A stretch of 64,000 nucleotides of DNA from CAIKLP01 sp965279595 (lineage in GTDB: Bacteria > Bacteroidota > Bacteroidia > Sphingobacteriales > Sphingobacteriaceae): the NCBI GenBank assembly GCA_965279595.1, contig OZ257246.1, forward strand, positions 186,001-250,000. Reading direction: 5' to 3'. Below are positions 1 through 10,700 of the stretch, piece after piece (position 1 is the stretch's first letter; the number at the start of each line of letters is the position of its first letter). A model generated the notes under the pieces. The model ran no database searches, was not told the DNA's origin, and worked only from the letters and a program-made list of their open reading frames with translations. Both the position numbers and the translations under genes were made by a program.

Positions 1-863
1 ATTTCGGCAATGATTTCCGCAGAATCAAATATTCTAGGTCCTGAGCGATTGAAATAATGGTTACCATCTGCAATAAATATTTTCTTTTCTTTCACCGCCT
101 TTAATTCATTCCAAAAAGGATGATTAATTAAAATATGCATTTCTTGTTTTGTTCTTTCTAAAGGAAAACCACAAGGTGCAATTAAAATAAATTCAGGATC
201 TGCACTTTTTAATTCTTCCCATGTAATTTGTTTAGAAGGTTTTTCTTTTTCAGATAATAAAACCTGAGCTCCAGCATTTTCGGCTATTTCAGGGGTCCAA
301 TGACCAGCACTAAACAAGGGCTCTAACCATTCAATAAAAACAAATGTAGGACGCTGCTTTACAAATTGTACTTTATGTTGAATAATTTCCATACGGTCTT
401 GGAAGCTTTCTAGAATCTCAGAAAGTTTGTCCGTTTTATCTATGGCAGTTGCAATAGTTTTGATTGAATCAAATATTTCAGAAACACTTGAAGGTTGAAT
501 GGATATTATTTCGACCGGATAATCAAAAGCAGTATTCATCTGCATTTGAAGATCATTTAAACTAATTGCACAAACTTTACACTGATCTTGAGTAATAATA
601 ATATCTGGCTTTAACTCTTTCATCAAATTAAAATCCAAATGATAAATCGACAATCCTTTTAATAAGGTGTTATGTACTTTCTGATCTATTTCTAAACTTG
701 ATAATTCATTATTGATTGTTGAGGAAGTACACCTAGGTAAATTTTGAATACTTAAAGGAAAATCACATTCATGTGAAATACCTACTAAACAATCTTCAGC
801 GCCTATGCTACAGATGATTTCAGTAGCGGACGGGATTAAGGAAATTACTCTTTTAATACTCAT
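1..863 (-). CDS. Cobalamin-type ABC substrate-binding protein, C-terminus cut by window edge
   Basis: The frame opens at ATG 863-861 and runs off the left edge, with at least 287 codons. It begins MSIKRVISLIPSATEI, typical of the BtuF/FepB periplasmic-binding fold (COG0614). It carries a CDFP segment near residue 33, a KVCAISL segment typical of cobalamin-binding members, and NRSGPRIFD near the right end of the visible part. These proteins bind corrinoids or chelates and pass them to an ABC permease. No signal peptide is visible at this start, so it may be a cytoplasmic or atypical member. It is divergent from the peptide-binding gene at 897, with only 33 bp between start codons. The ligand is inferred. 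Confidence 0.75.
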   Translation of the reverse strand, partial: MSIKRVISLIPSATEIICSIGAEDCLVGISHECDFPLSIQNLPRCTSSTINNELSSLEIDQKVHNTLLKGLSIYHLDFNLMKELKPDIIITQDQCKVCAISLNDLQMQMNTAFDYPVEIISIQPSSVSEIFDSIKTIATAIDKTDKLSEILESFQDRMEIIQHKVQFVKQRPTFVFIEWLEPLFSAGHWTPEIAENAGAQVLLSEKEKPSKQITWEELKSADPEFILIAPCGFPLERTKQEMHILINHPFWNELKAVKEKKIFIADGNHYFNRSGPRIFDSAEIIAE

Positions 864-896
864 AAGATTCTATTACTTTGCGAAAGTATTAAAATC

Positions 897-2540
897 ATGG
901 GTTTGAATCGAAGAATATTACAAATTTGCTGCTTAATTATTTTTATATCATGTTTTTCTTGTCACAAAGAAAGAAATTCTGACAAGAAAATATTTAAAAT
1001 GAATATTGATGTAGGGATAACTTCTCTTGACCCTGCTTTTGCCAGGAATCAAATGAATGTTTGGTGTGTGAACCAACTTTTTAATGGACTAACGCAATTA
1101 GATAGCAATTTAAAAGTACAACCTGCAATTGCAAAAAGTTGGGAAATAAAAAATGAAGGAGGATTATATATTTTTCATTTGCGCGATGATGTTTATTTTC
1201 ATGATGCAATACAATTTGAAAATGGTAAAGGCAGAAAAGTAATTGCTAATGATTTTGTGTATAGTTTTAGAAGAATTGTTGATGCGAAGGTGGCTTCTTC
1301 AGGTGCTTGGATTTTTAACGACAAAGTGAAAGATGGTTCAGCCTTTCAAGCCATAAATGATAGTACATTCAGCATTCTATTAAGCAAACCATTTCCTGCT
1401 TTTATTAGTTTACTTTCCATTCAATATTGTTCAGTAGTTCCAAAAGAAGTTGTTGAATTTTATGGAAAAGATTTTAGAAGTCACCCAATTGGAACTGGAC
1501 CATTTAAATTCGCATTTTGGAAAGAAGGAGAAGCATTGGCTTTTCTAAAAAATGAAAAATATTTTGAAAAAGAAAATAACAAAGTCCTTCCCTATTTAGA
1601 TGCTGTAAAAATTACCTTCATTAATGATAAACAAACTGCATTCTTAGAATTTGTAAAGAAAAATTTAGACTGCTTTTTTGGTATTGATGGGTCTTATCGA
1701 AATGACGTATTAACTAAACAAGGAAACTTGAGAGAAAAATACAAAGGACGATTTAAATTAGTAAAATCACCATTTCTAAATACTGAATACTTAGGAATGT
1801 TGATAGATTCAACCTTACCAATAGTAAAAAACTCTCCACTTAAACATAAAAAAATTAGGCAAGCAATTAACTACGCTATCGACAAGCAAAAAATGATTAG
1901 CTATTTACAAAATAGTATTGGAACAGTTGGCAATGCTGGCTTCTTGCCTAAAGGTATGCCAGGTTTTGATGATCAAAAAGTGAGAGGCTATAATTACAAT
2001 CCAACAAAAGCTAAACAATTATTAGCTGAAGCAGGATATCCAAATGGCAAGAATTTACCAACCATCACTTTAAATACAACCACAACCTATAGAGATTTAA
2101 TTGAATTTGTACAGAGTGAACTTAATGCTGTAGGAATAAAAACTAAAGTAGAAATTCATCAGGGTTCAAGCTTAAGAGAATTGATTTCGAAAAATAATGT
2201 TAACTTTTTCAGAGGTTCATGGATTGCAGATTATCCTGATGCAGAAAATTATTTAGCGGTTTTTTATTCTAAAAATTTTGTTCCAAATGGCCCAAATTAC
2301 ACCCATTTTAGTTCTAAAAAATTTGATGACCTTTTTGAAAAATCATTTTATGAAAGGAATGATTCTATTCGATTTTCCATGTATCAGCAAATGGATGATC
2401 TAGTAATGCAAGAAGCCCCTGTAGTAATACTTTATTACGACCAATCAGTTAGATTAGTACAGAATAACATTCATGGTTTAGCAGGAAACGGGTTAAATAT
2501 TTTAGACTTAAAAAGAGTTGCTAAAATCAATCAACTTTAA
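897..2540 (+). CDS. Oligopeptide ABC transporter substrate-binding lipoprotein (SBP_bac_5)
   Basis: This 547-residue protein has a lipoprotein signal peptide with a Cys at about residue 22 (SCFSC), so it is probably anchored in a membrane by lipid. The body matches the DppA/OppA family: LDPAFARNQMNVW near the N-terminus, GTGPFKF in the middle, and a C-terminal region with WIADYPDAENYLAVFYS. Such proteins deliver peptides to an Opp/Dpp permease. No permease or ATPase gene is adjacent. A DppB-type permease lies at 34312-35373 on the other strand, but a partnership is only a guess. Its stop overlaps the next convergent gene by 4 bp. Confidence 0.88.
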   Translation: MGLNRRILQICCLIIFISCFSCHKERNSDKKIFKMNIDVGITSLDPAFARNQMNVWCVNQLFNGLTQLDSNLKVQPAIAKSWEIKNEGGLYIFHLRDDVYFHDAIQFENGKGRKVIANDFVYSFRRIVDAKVASSGAWIFNDKVKDGSAFQAINDSTFSILLSKPFPAFISLLSIQYCSVVPKEVVEFYGKDFRSHPIGTGPFKFAFWKEGEALAFLKNEKYFEKENNKVLPYLDAVKITFINDKQTAFLEFVKKNLDCFFGIDGSYRNDVLTKQGNLREKYKGRFKLVKSPFLNTEYLGMLIDSTLPIVKNSPLKHKKIRQAINYAIDKQKMISYLQNSIGTVGNAGFLPKGMPGFDDQKVRGYNYNPTKAKQLLAEAGYPNGKNLPTITLNTTTTYRDLIEFVQSELNAVGIKTKVEIHQGSSLRELISKNNVNFFRGSWIADYPDAENYLAVFYSKNFVPNGPNYTHFSSKKFDDLFEKSFYERNDSIRFSMYQQMDDLVMQEAPVVILYYDQSVRLVQNNIHGLAGNGLNILDLKRVAKINQL

Positions 2541-3187
2541 GCAAATCTTTGTTTAAGAATTTTATAGAAATGATTTTTATCGGCTTCTTTTTCATTCCAA
2601 CGATATGGTCTAACACATGTTTCGTTTAAATAAAATTCTACTTCTTCCCATGAATCAAGAGTAGCTAAATGTGCAGTTACTTTAGCGAAATCATTTTGAT
2701 CATCATCAAATAAATTGGAAACAATAAACAATCTTTCATTTAAACTAAAAGATAAATCTTTTTGGAAGTAATTTTGTTTCAATGAATCAGCAACTGAATG
2801 GGTATGGCTTTGTTCACTTAATTTCTCATGCAAGGAAAGTGAATCAGCATCAGGCTGGCTCACATTTTTATGAATTGTATTTTCAGGTACAACAGTTTTT
2901 GTTGGTATATGTTTAACTTCTTCTTCAATTTTCATACTTAAATCTTCCATTGATTGAGTAGCAGAAACAGGTTTGCTATTTATTGAAGTTGCCTGTATAG
3001 TATTACCCTCTTCTAATAAAAAGTCATTTAAATAATTAGCTTGTTCTGATAAGTATTTAATATTAGAAAGATATACATTCACTTCCAAAGAAGTTATTTC
3101 ATAATCCTTTCTTATCCAATTGATGGTTTGTTGTTGTAACTCTTCTGAAATAAATGCTATTTTATCTATTAGTGTTTCTTTATTCAT
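2537..3187 (-). CDS. Conserved Bacteroidota hypothetical protein, 216 aa
   Basis: I do not recognise a function. The N-terminal 50 residues are predicted helical (QQQTINWIRKDYEIT). The middle, about 70-125, is polar and low in structure. The C-terminal 80 residues (LNERLFIVSNLFDDDQNDF, then DSWEEVEFYL) look like a compact helical domain that I recall from Bacteroidota hypothetical proteins. There is no signal peptide or membrane segment, so it is probably cytoplasmic. It converges on the peptide-binding gene with a 4-bp overlap. Confidence 0.7.
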   Translation of the reverse strand: MNKETLIDKIAFISEELQQQTINWIRKDYEITSLEVNVYLSNIKYLSEQANYLNDFLLEEGNTIQATSINSKPVSATQSMEDLSMKIEEEVKHIPTKTVVPENTIHKNVSQPDADSLSLHEKLSEQSHTHSVADSLKQNYFQKDLSFSLNERLFIVSNLFDDDQNDFAKVTAHLATLDSWEEVEFYLNETCVRPYRWNEKEADKNHFYKILKQRFA

Positions 3188-3393
3188 AACTCCAAAAGCT
3201 GTTTAAATTTTGATTAACCGGAAGAACCTGTTGCTTATTTTTAATCCTTCCAGCCAAATTTAATTGAATATTTTGAATCCTAAGAAATTAGTATATAAAA
3301 TTATAAACACAAGGCCTACAAGTGTTAAATGTATTAAATACTTACATTAACTAGAAAATTGACATTTTATTTCTATTTACTAAGTGCAATAAA

Positions 3394-3401
3394 TATATTT
3401 G
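3394..3401 (+). promoter_or_regulatory. Possible -7 element TATATTTG before tdk
   Basis: TATATTTG matches the Bacteroidota -7 consensus TAnnTTTG, but it ends only four bases before the tdk ATG and has no clear TTTG 19-21 bp upstream. If real, the tdk message would be almost leaderless. It could be chance in AT-rich DNA. Confidence 0.3.
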
Positions 3402-3405
3402 ACCT

Positions 3406-3981
3406 ATGACCTTATTCAATGAACCCTTTAATCGCAAACATTTAAGTAGAGGAAGTATAGAAGTAATCTGTGGCTCTATGTTTTCGGGTAAAACAGAAGA
3501 ATTAATTAGAAGATTGCGTAGGGCAGAGATTGCTAAATTTACTGTTGAAATTTTTAAGCCAACAGTTGATACTCGATACGATGACAAAGCCATTGTTTCT
3601 CATGATTTAAACTCTATACAATCAACACCAGTAAGTAATGCAGAGTCGATTCTTATTTTGTCAAACAATGTGCAAGTGGTTGGAATTGATGAGGCTCAAT
3701 TTTTTGATGATGAATTAGCTACTGTTTGTGTGAAATTGGCAGCCAAAGGAATTAGAGTTATAGCTGCAGGTTTAGATATGGATTATTTGGGTCAACCTTT
3801 TGGACCAATGCCTGGACTAATGGCTGTTGCAGAATATGTAACTAAGGTACAAGCGGTATGTGTACAATGTGGAAACGCTGCAAGCCACTCTTTCAGAAAA
3901 GTAGAAAGTGATGCACATGTTTTATTAGGAGAAAAAGAAAGCTACGAACCTCGATGCAGGTTTTGCTTTAACAATCTTTAA
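3406..3981 (+). CDS. tdk: Thymidine kinase
   Basis: This type II thymidine kinase phosphorylates thymidine to dTMP in the salvage pathway. The 191-residue length is normal. Visible motifs are the P-loop GSMFSGKT at about 25-32, the DEAQFF segment that follows the Walker B strand, the lasso-region motif near AGLDMDYLGQPFGPMP, and a zinc site made of CVQC and CRFC. The ATG gives the short N-terminal arm usual in Bacteroidota homologues. The stop overlaps the convergent MFS gene by 4 bp. Confidence 0.96.
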   Translation: MTLFNEPFNRKHLSRGSIEVICGSMFSGKTEELIRRLRRAEIAKFTVEIFKPTVDTRYDDKAIVSHDLNSIQSTPVSNAESILILSNNVQVVGIDEAQFFDDELATVCVKLAAKGIRVIAAGLDMDYLGQPFGPMPGLMAVAEYVTKVQAVCVQCGNAASHSFRKVESDAHVLLGEKESYEPRCRFCFNNL

Positions 3982-5651
3982 TGACTTCCAATTGAATTTG
4001 AATCGTAATCAATTCCTTGTTTCTTCAAAATTCCTTTTACTATAATGGCAAAGAAAGCTAAATAGGCAAAGCAAATAACAGGAATCCAATAAGATTGATG
4101 TATGCCAATTAAATCAGCAATTTTTCCTTGAAGTGGTGGAATAATTCCTCCACCTAAAATCATCATCACTAAAAATGCAGAACCTTGGGTAGTATATTTG
4201 CCGAGACCAGCAATACTCAAACTGAAAATACTAGGCCACATAATACTACACCATAAACCTCCACTTAAAAAAGCATAAATAGCAATTTGCCCAGTTGTCA
4301 TTAAACCTACCAACATAGAAACAACACCTAAAGAACTAAATAACAATAAGGTTTTAGCAGGTTTATCTTGACTGATAAAAAATGCAGCAATTAGAACGCC
4401 AACACATAAAACATAAGCATAAAGTGAAGACATATCTTTTTGTGCTAATTGGTTAACAGCTATTATTATTCCAAATGCAACTAAAGGAACGATTAGCATT
4501 AATACTTTTTTTGTGATGTTTGAAAATTTAAATACAGATAAGCTACCTGCCCATCTTCCTATCATTAAACTTCCCCAATACATGCTGATGTATGGCGCTA
4601 TTTGTGATGAAGCCAATCCGCCCATATTTTCTTGCTTTAAAAGTTCACCTAAATTACTTTGTATGGTTACTTCCACACCTACATAGGTAAATATTCCAAG
4701 CATACCTAAAACTAGTTGAGGGTATTGCATTGCTCCCCAACCTTGACTATTTCTTTTAGCACTTTGGTAAGAGAATAAAAGTCCAATGACAATAACAAAC
4801 AATGCTCCTAACAACCATTTTATTCTATAAATTTCAAGGGCTTGTTTTTCAATTGCTGTAATTGATTCTGAAAGTCCAATATAACTTTTGAAAACTGGAA
4901 TAAACATAAAAATCAACAAGCCAGTTATAATTACTAAAGTATTTAATGCTTTTTTTGCAGGTTCCATTACATCTAAACTGATACCAGCAGGAACTTTTTT
5001 ACTGAATGCAAATAATGCAGCTGCTAATATAAATAATGCACCTACTCCAGCATAAAGGAAACTAACATTATCTAAGCCTAAGTTTTTTGTTTGTTCATCA
5101 GAAGCGGCTATGGTGCCGAAAAGCAATAAGGACACTACAATTGGGCCGATCATAGTTCCGAAACTATTGATACCTCCGCCTAAATTTATTCTACTCGATG
5201 AGGTTTTAGGGTCACCTAATGCAATTGAAAAAGGTTGTGCAGCAGTTTGTTGTAAACTAAAACCAAGTGCAACAATAAATAAACCAAACAACATTCCAGA
5301 AAATGTATTTGCATTTACTGCAACAATCATTGCGACTGCACCTAAGGCACTAAACAATAAACCATAAACAATACTTTTTTTATAGCCCCATGAACTCACT
5401 AAATCTTTTCCACTTGCACTGCCAACAATAAATAAAAATAATGCCCCTATATAGTAGGCAACATAAAATGCATAATCAACTAATTGACTTTGAAACTGAT
5501 CTAAATGAAAGTAGTCTTTACAGAATGGAATAAATACTCCATTTCCAGCTGCAATAAATCCCCAAAAGAAAAATACAGTTATTAATGTACTTAATGCACC
5601 ATAGTTGGTTGGTTGTTCAATCTGAGCATTATTTGTTTTAGGGTCTTGCAT
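3978..5651 (-). CDS. FucP-family sugar MFS transporter
   Basis: This 557-residue polytopic inner-membrane protein has about 12-14 hydrophobic helices. The first helix region, FFFWGFIAAGNGVFIPF, and the QTAAQPFSIALGDPKTSSSR loop match the FucP/GluP group of proton-sugar symporters. It is longer than E. coli FucP (438 aa): an extra loop and helix pair lies in the centre (about 230-300), as in other Bacteroidota 'sugar MFS transporter' proteins. The substrate cannot be read from the sequence. No sugar-catabolic gene is adjacent. Confidence 0.9.
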   Translation of the reverse strand: MQDPKTNNAQIEQPTNYGALSTLITVFFFWGFIAAGNGVFIPFCKDYFHLDQFQSQLVDYAFYVAYYIGALFLFIVGSASGKDLVSSWGYKKSIVYGLLFSALGAVAMIVAVNANTFSGMLFGLFIVALGFSLQQTAAQPFSIALGDPKTSSSRINLGGGINSFGTMIGPIVVSLLLFGTIAASDEQTKNLGLDNVSFLYAGVGALFILAAALFAFSKKVPAGISLDVMEPAKKALNTLVIITGLLIFMFIPVFKSYIGLSESITAIEKQALEIYRIKWLLGALFVIVIGLLFSYQSAKRNSQGWGAMQYPQLVLGMLGIFTYVGVEVTIQSNLGELLKQENMGGLASSQIAPYISMYWGSLMIGRWAGSLSVFKFSNITKKVLMLIVPLVAFGIIIAVNQLAQKDMSSLYAYVLCVGVLIAAFFISQDKPAKTLLLFSSLGVVSMLVGLMTTGQIAIYAFLSGGLWCSIMWPSIFSLSIAGLGKYTTQGSAFLVMMILGGGIIPPLQGKIADLIGIHQSYWIPVICFAYLAFFAIIVKGILKKQGIDYDSNSIGSH

Positions 5652-5751
5652 AATTTACCTATTAGATATTTAGGTAAATATATTTTATTAGACTTATATT
5701 AAGAAATAATTATACTATTATGATTTTTATGTATTTGGTTAATAATTAAAA

Positions 5752-7662
5752 TTAATAGAGCCCACCTATTTTTCTTTTAATTTCTAATCCATTCATATAA
5801 ATGACAGGTAAGTAAGATGGCTTGGAAGTTAAGTTAACAGTATCGCTTAATGATTTCATAAAACTTATCACTTCTTCCATTTCTATTTTAGATAATTTCA
5901 AAGAATCACTAGGAAGTGTTTGATTAGGGACTTCATATCCATGTCCAATTCCGCCACCATTATTATAAAATTCCATGACTTCATCTAAATTATCATAAAC
6001 TCCATTGTGCATGTAAGGTGCTGTAAATTCAATATTTCTGAGGCTTGGCGTTTTGAAAGCATATTTATGTATTTCCATTTTTGCTGCTTTAAATCTTCCT
6101 TCATCTAAATCTAAAGCCTTATTATCTTTTGTTGATGGGACTCCAATTATTTCCCATTCTGTATCATCAAATTTAGGTGGAACTGTGCCATTAAATAAAG
6201 GAGCGAAATGACAATTTCCACATTGTGCCTTTCCCATAAACAAATTGAATCCATTGATTTCTTGCTGAGTATAATTAACTTTTTCGTTTCTCATATATTG
6301 ATCAAATCTAGAATTCATAGAAACTAAAGTTCTTTCATAACTTGCTATTGCACGAATAATCGCATTTTTATTGATAATGGTATCAGCAGTTCCTGCGAAT
6401 GCTTTTTTAAATAAGACAACATACTCATTACTTGATTTTAATTTTTGAGCAGTTTGATTAAAGTTGCCATGCATTTCTAATTCATTTTGATTGACTGCTA
6501 CAACTTGATCTTCTAAATAAAAAACTCGAGCATCATGAAACAAACCTTTCTGAAAACCAACATTTAATAAAGTTGGTGCATTTCTATCAACTGAACCCTG
6601 TTGTCCGAATACTTGACTTTTAGGCAAAGGTTCTGTAAAAGCATACTCTGGCCTATGACAAGAAGCACAAGCTCGTTGATTATTTCCAGATAAAACCGGG
6701 TCAAAAAAAAGCATTTTACCTAATGCTATTTGATCCTTGTTAATACTTATTTCTTTCGTACTTGAAAAATAGGATAGATTCCAAGCTGAAGAATTAAAAA
6801 TAGAATTTGCATCAGCAAATAACATAGATACAATCGGACTCTTCTCAACATTCATCAATTGCTCAATTCTTGTTGCACTTGAATATATAGGATTTGCAAA
6901 TTCTTTTAGAAAAAACATTCTATTTAAAGAATCGAAATTAGAATTTTGCAAAAAATAATTTTGAGCGTTAGCAATGAGTAGGTTTAAATCTAACAACTCC
7001 TTTTTTAGTTTTTTTTGCTTAGCACTTGAATTTAAAATAACTGTTACTTCTTTTAAAGCTTGCAATGCAAAATATGATTCCTTTATAGAATTTTTTGAAT
7101 AAGTTGCATCAATACCTGTTAAATTAAATGCCCAAATTCGAATAATTTCTTGTTTAAAGGCTTCAAATATTTGATAATTCAATGGTTCAAAAGATTGAGT
7201 AATTTGCTGAGCTCTTAAAATAGCTCCTCTAGTTCTTTTTAATTCTTGCAATAATATATCTCTTTCAATATCACCTGTATAAGTGTAAATTAATTCTTCT
7301 ACCTTTTGTAAGCCTTCTGGTTCAATAGTTAACTGATTGGGATCATACTCATCAACTTGTGGAACCAATGCCATGTTAAGCATTCCTGCGGTTGATGGTG
7401 CAAAATATTCCAATATCATTTCCGCTTTTTTATAACTATACCTAGTTGTCAAAAACAAATCTTTTAATCGATCCTTTGAAATTATTTTTTCATTTTTTAC
7501 ATACAAATACAAAGCATCATAATCCTTTAAAAAATCTTTAATCTGATTTTGAAACATGGATACATATTGCAATTGTATAGTCTCTTTTTCTTCTTTAAAA
7601 GAAAAAAGAGACAAGGTTAAACATAGAATTACAAAAGAAAGAAAGACAGTTAGTTTTTTCAT
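5752..7662 (-). CDS. Dihaem cytochrome c peroxidase/MauG-type protein with long N-terminal extension
   Basis: The start is ATG 7662-7660 (MKKLTVFLSF); an in-frame TTG 12 bp earlier lies inside a terminator hairpin and is rejected. A signal peptide or anchor comes first. Residues about 25-300 form a mostly helical extension of unknown role, faintly like imelysin-type helical domains. The C-terminal 330 residues are a bacterial cytochrome c peroxidase domain with haem motifs CASCH (about 332-336) and CGNCH (about 481-485), plus a PYMHNG segment. Family members reduce H2O2 or oxidise a partner protein in the periplasm. At 636 aa it is about twice the usual peroxidase length. The partner is unknown. 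Confidence 0.88.
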   Translation of the reverse strand: MKKLTVFLSFVILCLTLSLFSFKEEKETIQLQYVSMFQNQIKDFLKDYDALYLYVKNEKIISKDRLKDLFLTTRYSYKKAEMILEYFAPSTAGMLNMALVPQVDEYDPNQLTIEPEGLQKVEELIYTYTGDIERDILLQELKRTRGAILRAQQITQSFEPLNYQIFEAFKQEIIRIWAFNLTGIDATYSKNSIKESYFALQALKEVTVILNSSAKQKKLKKELLDLNLLIANAQNYFLQNSNFDSLNRMFFLKEFANPIYSSATRIEQLMNVEKSPIVSMLFADANSIFNSSAWNLSYFSSTKEISINKDQIALGKMLFFDPVLSGNNQRACASCHRPEYAFTEPLPKSQVFGQQGSVDRNAPTLLNVGFQKGLFHDARVFYLEDQVVAVNQNELEMHGNFNQTAQKLKSSNEYVVLFKKAFAGTADTIINKNAIIRAIASYERTLVSMNSRFDQYMRNEKVNYTQQEINGFNLFMGKAQCGNCHFAPLFNGTVPPKFDDTEWEIIGVPSTKDNKALDLDEGRFKAAKMEIHKYAFKTPSLRNIEFTAPYMHNGVYDNLDEVMEFYNNGGGIGHGYEVPNQTLPSDSLKLSKIEMEEVISFMKSLSDTVNLTSKPSYLPVIYMNGLEIKRKIGGLY

Positions 7663-7696
7663 AAAAAAAAGCAATCCCGACTAATGCCGGGATTGC
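7663..7696 (-). terminator. Rho-independent terminator touching the peroxidase start codon
   Basis: On the minus strand there is a 9-bp perfect stem (GCAATCCCG with CGGGATTGC, 7671-7679 and 7688-7696) with an 8-nt loop, followed at once by eight T (7670-7663). It would end the transcript of the 1237-aa gene. The last T is directly followed by the ATG of the peroxidase gene at 7662, leaving no separate leader. Confidence 0.88.
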
Positions 7697-7715
7697 AATT
7701 AAAAGTATTAATTAA

Positions 7716-10700
7716 TTATTGTTTGGTGATTATTTTTTGCATGTTCACAAAATCATTGTAAACATTTACTAAATACTGTCCATTAGCAAATTTAGATAAA
7801 TCAACAGACTCAGAATAATTCCCTTCAAAGTTGAATAAATTATTCTCATAAACAGTTTGTCCAATTAAATTTGTAATTCTAATTTTTACATTTGAACGTT
7901 GTTCAATATTAAATTTAACTGTGATTTTTCCATCATTTGGATTTGGATAAACTTTGAATTCATTACTTGCTAATGTTTCATCTAAGCCTAACAATATCAT
8001 AGCAACTGAACTAGATTTACGAGAAACGCAACCTGTGATTGCATCTGTAGTTCTTACAGTGTAGGCACCTGATTCAATTGCAGTATATGTTTGACTTGTT
8101 GCATTAGGAATAGCAACCGAATCTTTGTACCACTGATTTCCATTTGCATTGCTTGAAGTCAACATTGATCCATTGATGCTGATTACTGGAGTTTCAGGTA
8201 ATGGATTAATAGTTACTTGAATAGTATCCATTTTTGAACATCCATTTTGATTGGTAACTTTTACCCAATAAGTTCCAGACTTAGTAACTTCTAAAGTTTT
8301 ACTTGTTGAATTATCATTCCAAATTACATTTCCATTTACTCCAACTACATTTAACTCAGTTTTTTCACAAGCGACAAAATCTGCACCTAAATCAAAATTC
8401 GGTCTTTCAATCACTTTTACAAAAGCTGAATTACGAACACCTTCTGTACCTAAAGCATAAGCGGAAACAAAATAAGTTTTATTGATATCTGTTTTAACTT
8501 TGAAAGAATTTCCAACGTGTAAAACAGTTCCACCTGTTGGAACACTATACCATCTGTATTGAGCATTATCATAACCTTCACTTGCAATTAAAGTAACAGA
8601 ATCACCTCTACAAACTTCTACATTGGAAACTTTAGGTAATTTAATTTTAGCTCTTGGAATATTTTTCAATACAACTAAAGCAGATCCTTGAAATTCTGAT
8701 TTACGAATTGTTCCACCGTCAACACCCTTGTATTTAGCACCTCTCCAAGTATGTGGTTGGATAGCTAATAAAAATGTATTCGGAATATTTACATCTTCTG
8801 AAATGTCGATCAAACCTCCATACTCCCAAGATCCAATTGAACTTGCTGCATAAGCGTTTGCATTTGCATTTTGATTATACTTTGCAGAATCAGGATAAGC
8901 AGCTCCTCTTCTTCTATGATCTAATTCAGTAACTGTAAATAAATTTCTTGTTTCAATATCATATTGATAAATTCTTGAATCATGTCTGCTTGGATCACCA
9001 TTTGGTGCATAACCATTTGGATCTTCTTGCACATATACATAATCATTAGTTACACAAATATTATCTACATCATAAAAAGTTCTTGCTGCATTTGATGCTG
9101 ATTTATCATCACCATCTAAAATACATTCCAATTTACCGGTTAACATATTTGTTTTATCTAATTTCAAACGGTACACTCTACCATATTTTGTTCTAGAAGT
9201 ATCAGCATTTAAACCAGTATAATCCTGACCTGTTACAGTAAAATAAATTTCTCTTCCTGCATCTGTATTTCCTTTTCTATAATCTACATCTTCTACTCTG
9301 CCAAAACGAATAGCATTGATATTTTGACAGAATGAATTTATTTGAGCACCTGTTAAACTTTTATGATTTGGAATAGCAACAAATTCAACATCATGGGTTG
9401 CGCCATTTACTTTCATTTTTGTTTCTTTATACTCACCTGATTTTTGTTTCAAAGCATATAAAGTTCCACCTTGTAAATCACCAGTGTTTGCAACATATAA
9501 AGCAACTTGTCCACCAGCTGTTCCTGAATCATCATCACCAATAATAATAACTGTTTTTCCTGGATAAGTATCTTTAGGCAATGGCACTGCATTTTCAGCA
9601 CTCCATCTACCTAAACCTTTTGCTAAGGTATAAGAAGTAGCTTCTGTTAACATGGTATCAACTACAGGGTTTGTAAATGGATTGATAGCATGAGTCATTG
9701 ATTCTTCACCACTTTCTCCACAAGTTAGAAAGTATGGCCCAAAACCGTGAATCTCAGGTTTTACCATAGTTCCAGAGCATAATCTCCAGATACCTGCATT
9801 TGAGTTCATGATGTATTCGCCTTTCACAGGTTTGAATGAAGGATCTAAAGTTACTCTTGAAACAGAGAAATTATCTTCATGATTTGTCAATAAAGTAAAT
9901 GTTTGATCGCTATTTTTAATCAAACCTAAACCATCTGCTGATCCACCAAAAACGAAAGAAGGTGATTGAATTAATGAATCATCAGAACCAATTAAACGGT
10001 ACATTTCAATCCCTGGAATATCGTAGTTGCTAAATAAGAATGAAGGTGCTTTTGAATGATTCGCTAATACCACAGAATTTACTGCTTGGTATTTTTTATA
10101 ATTCACTAATTTATTTACACCTTTTAAGCTGTATAAGTATAAATGACTTTTGATATTTGTAGCTGTAGCCACTCCATTTTCTGAAGGAGAAACTTGTCCA
10201 AAATCATTATCATTACAAATTGCAATTGTACTATCATTAATAATGGTGATTCCTTCTGGTTTCTCTAAAATTGGATCCCAACCATTAGTCAATAAATTCA
10301 TGAATAATTTTTTCTTTACTGGTTTGATGCCATTATTAGCTAAACCAGTAGAGTCTACTAGAGCTTCTAAAGTCAGTCCACCATATAATCCTGATGATAC
10401 AGCACTTGCTCCGTTTAAATTAATTTGATAAACATACTTCAAATCTGTTGTGCCTCTCAATGCTTGTTCAATAACTAAAAATACTGAGTCATTCACAGCA
10501 GTGATATCACTTAATTTCCAATCTCTTAAACGAATTTGATTTGATCCACTTGCACCAATAATACCTTGGTTCAAATAAGCATACATTTTAGTGCTGTTAT
10601 TATCTGGGTTTATTTCTAAGATTCTATGAACTCTTGAACCTTCACCAACAGCTTTAGTTGGATACAATAATGGGCTTTGAATAATTGAATAAATTTTTCC

